From: Gnetum montanum
Lineage: Eukaryota > Streptophyta > Gnetopsida > Gnetales > Gnetaceae
DNA: 64,000 bases
Reading direction: 5' to 3'
NCBI GenBank assembly: GCA_015680685.1
Contig: MNCI01025002.1
Location: forward strand, 495,476-559,475
The position numbers and the translations under genes are program-made. The notes under the pieces were generated by a model. The model was not told where the DNA came from. It did not search any database and was given only the letters and a program-made list of their open reading frames with translations. The number at the start of each line of letters is the position of its first letter. The stretch's first letter is position 1. Below, one piece after another: positions 11,686 to 21,266 of the stretch.

Positions 11686-11792
11686 GTAAGTGGTTTGTTT
11701 CATTGTTATATTTTTACTTTTTTGATTTATATGATATTGGGAGTACCTATGTGCTATATCATACTAACTTTAAGGTTTTGGTGTTATTTCAG
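11686..11792 (+). other. Intron of the antisense gene
   Basis: The donor GAGG|GTAAGTGG and acceptor TTATTTCAG|AG flank 107 bp of T-rich sequence. Splicing joins the frames exactly (GAG G plus AG GAA AGT). This is the strongest evidence for a real spliced antisense transcript. Confidence 0.7.
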
Positions 11793-12050
11793 AGGAAAGT
11801 TCGGAGAGGGAGAGAGAGGTCATGGCTCTGATACCTGAGGAGGAAGGAAAAAAAAAGGAAGAAGCAATCGAGGTAGGAGAAATTCTTGCCCCACAAGAGG
11901 AGGATGTGACAAGCAATGTGGGGACGAAGCTTGCAGAGGCCTTGGATGCACGTAGGCATTCAAGTGATGAAAGGGATGTCCTCGATGGTTTCTTTGATGG
12001 ATCTTTGCAGCTTGGTGATCCGCCTAGGCTAAATAACAAAGGTCTTTTTG

Positions 12051-12134
12051 GTATGTTCCTTTTAGCTCAATCTATATTCTACGTCTTTTAATTTTTATGT
12101 GTTGTTCTTGATTATTTTGACTATTTTGGGGTAG
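12051..12134 (+). other. Intron of the antisense gene
   Basis: The donor TTTTTG|GTATGTTCC and acceptor TTGGGGTAG|ATGCTG enclose 84 bp rich in T. The frame is kept across the junction (phase 1 to phase 1). Confidence 0.65.
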
Positions 12135-13427
12135 ATGCTGAAATTCCTGAGACACCTATATCCTGGGAAGCCGTGTCAGGATCGTAGGTTCCAATTGAAG
12201 AAACCTCTCCTGCTCGTCCCACATCAACTGACCCGTTAAGGCCATGGCTTGAGATGCCTAGCAAAATGGATTTTGTTACGAGCATTGTTAATGATTTGAT
12301 CACTCACCTACAAGAAGCTCATCCAGAACTAGTTGTGTGTACATTACATGTCATGCTAAGTGTCTGGTTTTATTGTGTTTCTTTGCATTTCTTTGATCAT
12401 GACTAATTTATGTGTGCACCTGCAGGTGCAACACTCTAGTGGGATCCTTCTAAAGCTACCCATATTGATGCTCTCCCTGAATTACCAGGGGATATTGAGT
12501 AAGTCCCAAGAAATATTTACGATGCAGTTTCTGGTTGCATCGTACAGAATGCCAAGACAGTTTGGACTTTAAGGCGTTCAACTGAGTCTCTATGGGATGA
12601 GGTTCACACACTGAAGGAGACACTAGCAAAAGAGAGAGAGGATAAAATGAATTTCCAATCCCAATATGACTTTCCAGCTACTAGGTTGTCTGGTGATAGC
12701 ACATGGCGCTCATCCGAAATCACTTATGCATGTTATTGGACAGTTTTGAATAGTAAAGTGCAGGCTACACAGGACTTAGCAAAACAAAGAGAACAAATAG
12801 ATTTGTTGAACAGGAAATGTTAGGATTGGAAATCCTTTTTTGCCAAAGTAATGAAGTGGGGCCAAGACCAAAAGGACCACAAGCATCAGTACAAGAAATG
12901 GTTGAAGGAGGAGTCAATTGAACATCATCAGATGGAGATGTTCATTGATGGGTTAGGTTTGCGGTCTACTTATGATAGGTTTGCTGAGTGCACCGAGGTG
13001 GAGGGATCTCCTGAGAGAACAATTACCACCACCTCCGGGGAGCTTGTGATAGGTGTGTTCTCTCTTGAGCACCCTACTTGGACCCTGGTGAACAAGGGCA
13101 AAACACTTGCTGACATTGATCTTGGCTTGGAGGAGGATTAGGCAAATGTGTCCAAGAAGGAAATTATATGGCGTTTGGAGACCAACTTAGGGCCTTCCTC
13201 ACTTTTGAGTGTTTTATTGTGGCATTTATTTTTTGTATGGTTTTATTGTTTTCATTGTTAGTGTTACCATTTTTTTTGATTTCTGTGTCTATGATTTGCT
13301 TTACTACTCTTACCTGTTTTGTTTTGTTTTCTGTTTTCTATTTGTAAGGACATGTTAATGATGGAGCTGGCCCTAGTGGAGCAGGAGCGGAAGATGAAGA
13401 GGATCTTGGGGATCAACCCCTTCCATG

Positions 13428-14098
13428 AGCTTTGCATCAATTAGACTTAGGCTGTTAAATGTTTTTTTGATTTTTGGATGTTTGATGGAATGTATAAAGA
13501 TTGGTGTAATGACCTGGATTTAATTGTGGTATAAAATGGTTGCATTCCTTCGTTACTTTGATGTTCCATGTATATATATATATATATATATATTGTTATT
13601 TTTCATGTTTTTTGTTGTTTTTCTTATTTTCTTAAGTATATTGTGAACATATGCGTGTAGCTAAATGTAACATAAATTTCTAAAATGTAAAGCAAAACAT
13701 AAGGTAAATATTTTAAAAAGGAGGCAACGACCATGCACGAATCTAAATTGCAACTTGTAACTTGTAAACGAAAGTTCAATGTAAAATGATGGGAGTTTGT
13801 GAATCTATAACTTTTTGATTCTAGTTTAAAGCCATTTCAGGCTGGGTACATCAGTTTAAAGTCATGATGGACTATTGCATTTGTTGTTAAAAAAAGAAGG
13901 ATTTCCAGTTTTATGCCATAGTGGGCCAAAAGTAGTAACGGTTTCAGAAAGTTTTAAAAGAAATCGACCATTTCTGACCATGGCTAGTTTAATGTCATTG
14001 CGGACGTTTGTTGGAAGTTCAACATCATACTAGATGATTGGTGGTTTAACGTCATTTTGGACATTTGGTAGTTTAACGTCATTTCAGACATTTGGTAG
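13428..14098. other. 3' flank of the antisense gene and repeat spacer
   Basis: Contains a (TA)n microsatellite at about 13571-13593. From 13815 there are several AGTTTAAAGTCATGATGGAC-type units, including 27-30-bp units at 13985-14098. On the - strand these repeats are translated in frame after the gag-pro end as repeated LPNVQNDVK-like peptides, so the array overlaps the end of the gag-pro reading frame. Confidence 0.6.
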
Positions 14099-15115
14099 TT
14101 AGTTTTGTTTGTTGAGTTGCTTCTTGATCCTTTGTAGCTTAACATGTGGGGTTGGGCATGTGGGTAAGATCTTATACTCACCTTCCGCTTCGTTGATGAT
14201 ATCAAAGGGTAATTCTAACCAAGAGACATTAGTAGGAATGGCACCTATGTTTGTGTTGTCTAGTGTTTCCTCAGTTTTAGTAGGATTGGGAGTTAACGTT
14301 GGGTTTATGTCTTGAAGTATGCTCATAGTTCCTTGCTTAGGCTCAACGAACTCAATTTTTGACTCTTGATCTACTCTAGGGTGTGAGGAAGTAGGTGATA
14401 TCGTTGTATCCCCATATATGATGATCTCACCACCCTTGTAAGGTAGGTGGATCTCCTAATAGATTGGTGAAGATACGGCTTTAAGTTGAGCTAGCCAAGG
14501 ATGCCCTAGGATCAGATTAAACCTTGGCATTTCATCAACCACTATGAATTCAGCTGATGTGGGGAATTGATCCCTGACTATGAAATCTAAAGTAACAATA
14601 CCTTTCAACCCAACCCGGGAACCACTGAAGGATTTTAGGAAAGAAGTTGTTGTGGGCTGTATTTGTTCAGTAAGTCCCAGTTTTTCGATGACGGGAAAAG
14701 GTATTACATTTGTCGCCGCACCATCATTGACATGCACCCTACATATCCTAAAATGATTAACTTGTATTGTTATGAACATAGGGGTTGTAGTAACTTCTCC
14801 TGTTTTCTCATCTAGCTTAATTTCCTTAGCGTGAAACTCTAGGGATGTGGTCTTTGATTCTTGAGGTTGCATGGACAATACTGCATGAATGGATGGTTCA
14901 TCTACAGGAAGGTCCTCACTAATAGGGACCGAAGTCAACATACGCATGAGAGCTTCTCGATGTACTGCTGAAGTCATTACTAGATCATATAGGGTTAAAG
15001 AAGTATTTTTTTGTTTCAAAGCTTGTGTGATCTGGGTCAACGCACTTGCTAGGGTTTTACCATTTGGGGTACCATTGTTTGTGGAGATTTGGTCCATTTG
15101 ACCTAGCATTCATAT
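14099..15115 (-). pseudogene. Element T aspartic protease and downstream segment
   Basis: The 217-codon stretch 15109-14456 contains a retroviral-type protease: FRICRVHVNDGAATNVIPF carries the catalytic Asp, with DGAAT in place of the usual D-S/T-G or DGAS pattern, and LILGHPWLAQL is the conserved C-terminal loop. Plant gypsy proteases cut the Gag-Pol polyprotein inside the particle. A stop near 14456 is followed by a further open stretch, 14326-14099, that ends in the repeat-encoded peptides. Confidence 0.82.
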
Positions 15116-17802
15116 TTCTTATGGAGGGGTTTTTTTGTTAGTAGCCGAGGGTGCTAGGTTTGGGACATGACTCGTGACATTATCCTCATTTTGATGACTC
15201 GTACTAGGCTCATTACTGGGCGGACCAATAGGAACATCGTTTAGCGGTGTTGGCTTTGGTGGTCTCAATTTGTGTTGATGGTTTTCTCTTTCCAAGCGCT
15301 CTCTTGTTAGTCTATCGGCAAGACGTTTTCGAAGAGGTCGTGGGGGAATGGAGGTGGGTTGTGTATCAGGGCGTTTTGGCATCCGGATCATAAAGGGAAT
15401 GGGTCGATTTTTAGATGGTATGGTTGTTGCTGCAACAGAAGGAGGTACACAGATGACGAATGGTTTTGGTGGTGTGGGAAATATGTGTATGATGAAAGGG
15501 GTGTGAGGATATGTTGGGGTAGGTGTGTCTTCTGAAGGCGTATGAATCACAAAAGGTTTTCATGGAACTTCTTGTCTGTTTTCCACATGGATAGTATTAA
15601 TCACATATGGTGCATCATTGGTATTGAGAGGGTCCTTATAGATCCCCATGGATTGGTTTTGGGGTCTTACTGGGTTTGCCTCATCGAATACTACTTCACC
15701 CCTATCAATCATGCGTTGTATATCCTATTTCAATGTAAAGCAGTAATCATTCCCATGACCACACCGTTGGTGATATTCACAAAACCTATCCAACCTAAAG
15801 CCTTTTGGAATGGATGGCTCATTAGCCGTTACTAGAGCTGGCTTTTTGGTCAACTCACAAAATCGATCATGTCTTTGAGAGGCCGCAGGAGACATCTATT
15901 TATGCTGAATTAGCCTAGCCTGTAGAAGTTGATCAAGCAATTGTGAAGGCTTCATGGGCAAGGGTGTGTATTGAGTGGGGTCTTTTCTTTCGAATGTATG
16001 GACGTGACTTGTGTTGTTATTTCTATTTGAGGAATTTTTGGGTGTAGGAGTGGGTGTGGTTCTTTGATAGCTGTTTAGGACAATAGGTTGTTTTTCTTTT
16101 TGTCCTGGATGACTAGGTTGGGTTGTTTTGACCACTGCTACTATAGTTGTTTTGGATTTATCTTTCCTTGTATCTTAACAACGAAAGGTTAAGTAGGCTG
16201 GGTCATTGCTTATTTGTGCTACCTCCTCTATGCTTGGCTCAAGGTACGAGCTTTCAAATAATAGAGTTTTGACTTAATAAAGTCATTCACAGCCGCATTA
16301 AGGATGGTAGGCAGATATGTTTTAGGGATGGGTTCGTGAAGTTCATTCAAGGCTGCACTCCACCTTTGGATAAATTTTTGTGCTAGCTCTAATGGCACTT
16401 GTTTAATCTGGATCAAACTATCTAACGTAGCCTCAAGCTTTAGAATATATTTGAAATGGGTGACAAACTGGTGCAACAAATCCTCAAGAGAAGAAACGGA
16501 GTTACAGGGTAAGGCTTGGTACCAATCTAAGGATTTTCCAGTTAAGGACATAGCAAACAAATGCAGAATTACATGAGGCCATGCCTGGAGCAAAAGACAT
16601 TCTATTTGAAATGTTACTAGGTGGTTATTTGGGTCTCCCTCTCCATTGTACTTGGTTAGCTGGGGTAATGAGACTTCTTTTGGCAAGGTTAATGGTGGAA
16701 CTGAGGGGTCGATTGGATCATCTTGATAGAAATCTAGTACCTTGACTTCCTTGGTGTTTATAGTTTTGAGGCATTTTAATTCTTTTACTAACGAGTGCAT
16801 CATTTTCTTTGTGTTTGCCCATTCTTGGATGGTAGGCAGGCCATTGAGTTGAGTGGATTGTGGTTGATAATGGTTCAATTGTTGCATCATTTGTGGAAAG
16901 AGAGGTTGTTGGGCTAATGTTTGTTGTGGTGGGATAGTGTTCGAGATTGAGATTACAGCCGGTGGAACCCACTGCCCAGCTACAAGTTGTGAAGTGACAC
17001 CCTAAATGTGTTGGGTTGAAGTAATCAATGATGCTCCATGGATCTGCACTTGAGGTATGTAATGGGTGGATGTGGAAGCTGGTATGACCGATGGCATCCC
17101 AATTACTTGAGGTTGAAAGGTTGATCCTGTGTTAGTTTGGGGAGGAAGTTGTTGGGACTATACTTACGGGGGAACGATGGAAGTGGACGCATCAAAGTGA
17201 ATATTATTGAGCACGGAGAAGATAGGAATGGAAGCAGATCCCTCTTGTCGAGAAACTGGTGCTCGAGTGTTTGCGGATGAAGGAGGGAGCATAGTTTCTT
17301 CCAGAAAAGGGTGGAATAATGGGTTTGTATAGGCATGGGTACTGACGGTGTGGTAGGAATCTCCATGTTTAGATTGGGTTGCAAAGTCATCTTCCTCATC
17401 TTGAGGCTCTATTGGAGGTAGCTGTAAGGCTTAACTTCTTATCATGAGAAGATGGGATATGAGCTTATGATGGTTTTTAGATAGCGGGATTATGTCAAAT
17501 GCTGAAGGGATGAACTCATGTTCTCCTTTGTGGATAAATTCATATTCTCGCTTCGCTTCCCTCTCTATACGGTCGATAGGTAGGTTGGCTTGGATCTCGA
17601 CACAGATGAAGTTATACTGTTTGGGTGTAAGGGTTGCATAAGTAGGGACTTTGCCCTACAGCCTGAGTGACTAGCACGTAGGGCCTTGGGGGTTTATCTG
17701 TTCAAAAAAAGTTATGGATTCCGTAGCAGTCATAGGGTTTGAAGTTTCAGCCCCAAAGTCCGAGATCGGCATTGTTACTGGGTTAATTTGGAAGGATTCC
17801 AT
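15116..17802 (-). pseudogene. Element T gag
   Basis: The start is placed at Met 17802 (MESFQINPVTMPISDFG), the first in-frame ATG downstream of the primer site. A Pro/Gln/Thr-rich N-terminal part is followed by the retrotransposon gag domain at 16890-16228 (SLTGKSLDWYQALPCNSV, then LEDLLHQFVTHF). At about 15795-15740 lies a zinc-binding box, FCEYHQRCGHGNDYC, with the Cys-x-x-His...Gly-His...Cys spacing seen in Tat gags. A proline-rich tail (15550-15119) leads to the protease. Gag would form the particle shell and bind RNA. Stops and frame shifts at several points, including near 17650, 16900 and 16140, inactivate it. Confidence 0.82.
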
Positions 17803-18102
17803 AGTGAACGTGAGTAAACTGAGCTAGACAACTTGAACGTGAGCAACATAAGTAATTTGAGCATAAATTGAGTGTCAGCATCCACAATGTTTTCAACTAC
17901 AGCGTGAACAACTACAACGTGACCAACTGTAGCGTGACCAACTGTCGTGACCAATGACAGTGCAACGTGATTGGGAGACTGATAGAGACAGTTTAAGTTA
18001 ATCTGGCGTGTGTAAATTGACTGAGCTTTAATCAATACTTAGTTTGTATAGTGTTTAGATAGGTAGTGTGGTCAATGTTTCGATAGACAACAAACAAGTT
18101 GG
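17803..18102 (-). other. Element T leader
   Basis: About 300 bp between the primer-binding site and the first gag ATG. It contains 6-8 copies of the AACGTGAG/AGCGTGAC words (17808-17970), the same word that fills U3 and the antisense control region. No ORF is convincing. Confidence 0.55.
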
Positions 18103-18119
18103 CCCTCCTTCTAGCGCCA
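18103..18119 (-). other. Primer-binding site (tRNA-Asn) of element T
   Basis: The + strand reads CCCTCCTTCTAGCGCCA, which equals the 3' end of plant tRNA-Asn(GUU) plus CCA over 17 nt with no mismatch. The coding strand is therefore its complement. It lies six bases from the LTR edge at 18126, the normal place for a minus-strand primer site, and fixes the orientation of the element. Confidence 0.88.
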
Positions 18120-18125
18120 ATTTAC

Positions 18126-19620
18126 TGTACTGACCTAAATTGTCGATGTAAGGCTGGAAGGGAAGATAGACACCAAAAGATCATCGGGCAGACACAGCTG
18201 ATCTTGCCTTTACTCAAGGGCAAGCTGGAAAAGAAAATGAAGGCAGAGTGCCTTGGATGATCTACACGCAAATCAACCAAGGACTTTCGCAAGCATAAAC
18301 TATGGTTTGTGCTAAGGTTATTGTAACAAAATGTAAATAGTGCGCATGAGATGTAAACAGAAACATATGCAGAACTAGTATTGCAAACAGAACGTAAGCT
18401 AAATGTAAAACAAAATAAACAATATAATGGCTAGTAGAAATGAACTGTATTGTATTGCTTAAGAAGATGTGCACTGGTCAAAGCGTAGTTGCACGTGTGG
18501 ATGGAGAGTCAAACGCTAAGCCCTGGGGTGATATGAGATGATGCATTTTAGAAGTGCTCGAATGCTAGGAGTCAAGTGTGCCAAGTGCCCAAGGATTGCT
18601 GGTCGGAGTTTCCTAAGCTGTATGTTCTTAGAATTGCCAATCTCCAAAATTGCCAACCCCAGTTTATGTGAATTGAAAGGGTATTTATAGGGTTGGGCTG
18701 GGCTCGGGCACAAAATTCATGAATGGAATCAACGGCTGGGAGATGAGAGGAAAGTGGATTAAGTGACACATGTCCAATGATAGCTGTATGCGAGTTGGAC
18801 GTGCATGGGCAAGCTACGTTCTTGACTAGGTTCATCGTATCTTACAACGTGTGGCTTACTCAAGCCCATGAAAGCACATAAAATTTGGACTGTGAGGGCT
18901 TGACAAGCCCAAAAGTGAAAATTTACAATGGAATGACAATGTACGACAAGAGAAATTGACTCTGGCTCACTTGAAACTTCTAGATTTCTGAATTGACTAC
19001 TATAGGATGTTGATTTTAGTGGTTTAGTGGCTGTTTGAGGCGTGATTAGGACTTCCAGCATGAGTTGATTTTGTTGTAGCATGACCTCTAGCATGTGTTT
19101 GGTGTAGTCACGCTGTACTCAAGTTGTAGCATGTCCTCAGTGTGACCTCTAGTGTGTGTGATGTGAAATGATGCATTTTGCTCCAAATTTTGATTTTTGA
19201 AGCCTTTTTCTTGAGTGTAACTATTGTTTGTTTGAGAGTGACCTAAAATTTGTAATTTTGATCCTGGATGTGCCTTGTTTGGAGCCACTTTTGGTAGGTC
19301 ATGTTGCAGTCACGCTGCCAGCATGACCACAACATGACCTACAGCGTGACATGCAAAAACTTGATTTTGAGCTTGAAATCTGGCATTCTGGAGGCTGGGA
19401 CTCATAGTTATGAATAGTGAACCCTGAGGATGACTTGCACCCTTGAAATCAAGTCATTTTGACTTAGTTTTGAGGCTCTAAAAGTTGGTCACGCTGTACT
19501 CATGCTACATCATGACCACAGCGTACGCAACAAAAAACTTGCAATTTTGGACCAGAAATCTGGAATTCTGAGGTTGAAATCTGAAGTTGTCAATAATGAG
19601 GACAACTTGCACCTTGATAA
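18126..19620 (-). repeat. Element T 5' LTR, truncated
   Basis: Matches 608-2114 throughout with scattered substitutions and stops abruptly after ACCTTGATAA at 19620, about 250 bp short of the inferred LTR start. A TATA box is at 18682-18690 on the - strand. Sequence of host copy C follows directly, so the missing LTR tip and adjoining host bases were lost in one deletion. Confidence 0.88.
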
Positions 19621-20118
19621 CCATTTCAACTTAGTCATGGGGGAGGTGGCCATCCATGCTAACCATATCAGTGGCCCCTTAGTTTTTATACTTTTTGGTT
19701 TTAGACTTTTTTGTTTTACACGTTCTTTATTTCTACACCATTTTGTCTTAGACTTCATTATTTTTCCATTTTTTTTATTTTACAACATTGTTAGTATGTT
19801 TTATCTTTCTTGAATATTTTCCAATTTTTTTGTATTTTACTTTCTTTTTATGTGAATTTTTACTATTTTCTAATAAAATGCTTTATTGCCAATAGGACAT
19901 AGTGGTTTTGTAGCTGTTGCTAATGGTGGTTTGTACTTAATGTTTTGATTGCTCATGTCTAGTTTCTATTTTTAAATTTTGATGACTAATAACTAAGACA
20001 AAGTTTCTTTTTCATGAAAAAAGAATTGAGTCCTTGTGATTCACCCATCCAAGAATTCTATGGTTTTCCTAGTTTGGAAGTATGAGGTCCCTTTTTATTA
20101 ATGAAACTTTAACATACT
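19621..20118 (+). pseudogene. Copy C: pol end and T-rich spacer
   Basis: Begins with the last codons of the family A pol gene (FQLSHGGGGHPC, stop at 19660-19662), matching the pol ends of B3, B1 and B4. It continues with the pyrimidine-rich spacer typical of the family (about 19690-19880). It ends with ATACT at 20114-20118, the left target-site duplication of B1. The continuation is at 30931. Confidence 0.85.
20114..20118. repeat. Target-site duplication of B1, left (ATACT)
   Basis: ATACT precedes the TGATGAGC LTR start here and is repeated at 30931-30935 immediately after the right LTR. Five base pairs is the normal length for gypsy elements. Confidence 0.92.
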
Positions 20119-21015
20119 TGATGAGCGGCTAGGTACCTGTACACCCAACCATACGAATCACGGGTGTTCACACACGACTCGGTCGAATTCCGTAGATTGT
20201 AAGCACTTAACATATACTAGACTCTAGTGAAACCTTGAGTTAGAACGGTCGTTGTCTTCCTAATCTTACTTGTGATTTCCTCTTTACAACGGTTAAGTGA
20301 GATTAAGGCTAATGATTTTTATATCTTTTTGCATATCTTTTGGTGGCTAATTTAAGATATGGAAAGTAGGGAATAAACTATTATCTAATCTCTAATTATC
20401 CTAACTTGTATTCTAACTATTCCTAGCATAAGTATCCGGTTCCATCTTCTGAGCATGTTCTGAGCATCTCTTAACACTTTTGGGTTACCAGACGTTAAGC
20501 GGCACTGGGTTTACCAAGTGTTTGATTTATGTTCAAGATGGTTGTACTTATGGCCTTTACGAACTACGAATGAACAATAGTGATTAAAATAATAATAATA
20601 GAAACTTAAGTAATTAACATGTAACTAACAAAGCATAAATATCTTAAACTACTGAATGCATAAAATAGCTAAGTCCAAATGTTGCAAGGAATGCTTGAAT
20701 AATTCGTCTTTATTGCTATCACGCCAATGGGCTCAGATACATCAACGCTCGAATAAAGAGTCGATCACTTTTCTTACACTTGCTACGGGCACTTGGAAAA
20801 TATTCTATCTCCTGCGAGGACAAACTGCAAGAGCTTCACTACAACTAACTGAAAGATGCCTGAATGAGGTAGAAGGCCCTCTTATTTATAGGTCGAGATA
20901 GGTGGCTACATAAATGAGGCCATGTCAACATAGGAAGGCTACGTCAATGGGCTGGCATCGACGCAGCTGTGTATATGCGGCCTAGTCGACACAGTGACTT
21001 AATGACACTTCATCA
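20119..21015 (-). repeat. B1 3' LTR (897 bp)
   Basis: Bounded by TGATGAGCGG and CATTTCATCA-type ends (TG...CA on both strands). Matches 30063-30930. The coding-strand TATA box CTATAAATA is at 20891-20883, only about 125 bp from the LTR start, so U3 is very short. Between it and the LTR edge is a GC-rich block with GTCGACACAGTGAC (20985-20998). Confidence 0.95.
20883..20891 (-). promoter_or_regulatory. TATA box of B1 3' LTR
   Basis: CTATAAATA on the coding strand. It is preserved in all five LTRs of this family where the region is visible (20883, 30831, 35706, 42515, 51748). Confidence 0.65.
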
Positions 21016-21024
21016 TACCCCCAC
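21016..21024 (-). other. Polypurine tract of B1
   Basis: The coding strand reads TGTGGGGGTA directly before the LTR start TGATGAAG. The same TGGGGGTA|TGATGA junction is found at 35589/35590, 42658/42657 and 63937/63938. Confidence 0.8.
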
Positions 21025-21266
21025 AACTAAGCAAAAACTTGTCCTCAAGTTACTTTACAATTTGGAAGGTATGGATTCTTATTTACAACACACATAATTT
21101 AAACACATACATGACACACACATGACACAACATGAACTTGATCGTGTGCTTGAGTTACAGAGGAGGACAAATTACAAAAGTGGCGGTGTTCAGAGATAAA
21201 ATTGAACACCTCACTGGTACTGGAGCCTCTATTGTGTAGAGTGATGCACAACATTGCTGGAGAAGA
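21025..21266. other. B1 region between ORF3 stop and polypurine tract
   Basis: Short 3' untranslated stretch. No gene is seen. The homologous stretch in the other copies is similar in length. Confidence 0.5.

Larger units (their letters stand above)
10787..13427 (+). pseudogene. Antisense multi-exon gene inside element T (unknown product)
   Basis: A spliced gene on the strand opposite to gag-pol. Proposed exons are 10787-11685, 11793-12050, 12135-12334, about 12426-13141, and an acidic tail exon near 13349-13427 ending QPLP and TGA. The first junctions keep the reading frame and have good GTAAGT/GTATGT donors and CAG/TAG acceptors. Exon 1 (Met at 10809) has a globular region with ELEKWLGMPKGPKGF and, after one stop, FTFAFFVGYLRMFTKFLV. 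The next exons are basic (KAKVKRKERPKEPTPD) then acidic. The 12510-13141 exon is charged and probably coiled coil. Stops lie at 11217, about 11428 and in later exons, and there is an apparent one-base frame slip near 12426, so it is dead now. I do not recognise the protein. Antisense ORFs are known in some Tat elements (Grande). A captured host gene is the alternative. Confidence 0.6.
608..19620 (-). mobile_element. Tat/Ogre-like Ty3/gypsy retrotransposon (element T)
   Basis: A nearly complete 19-kb LTR retrotransposon in reverse orientation. The long terminal repeats are 608 to about 2367 and 18126-19620. Going leftward from the right LTR it carries a 17-nt tRNA-Asn primer site, a gag with a Tat-type Cys-His box, an aspartic protease, a 6.3-kb insert with an antisense spliced gene, reverse transcriptase with YVDD, RNase H plus a second plant-type RNase H domain, integrase, a tandem-repeat 3' region and a probable polypurine tract. 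The second RNase H domain and the long 3' region with satellite-like repeats are characteristic of the Tat lineage (Ogre, Retand, Grande). It is inserted in copy C. No target-site duplication can be found, because the right LTR and adjoining C sequence were deleted. By eye the LTRs differ at roughly one base in eight over the first 127 bp, so this is an old insertion. Confidence 0.85.

Noticed and set aside
10809-13141. Antisense gene as a functional host gene
   Set aside because: It has in-frame stops in at least three exons and lies wholly inside element T; kept as a pseudogene.
18103-18119. tRNA gene
   Set aside because: Only the 17-nt tRNA 3' end is present, as a primer-binding site.
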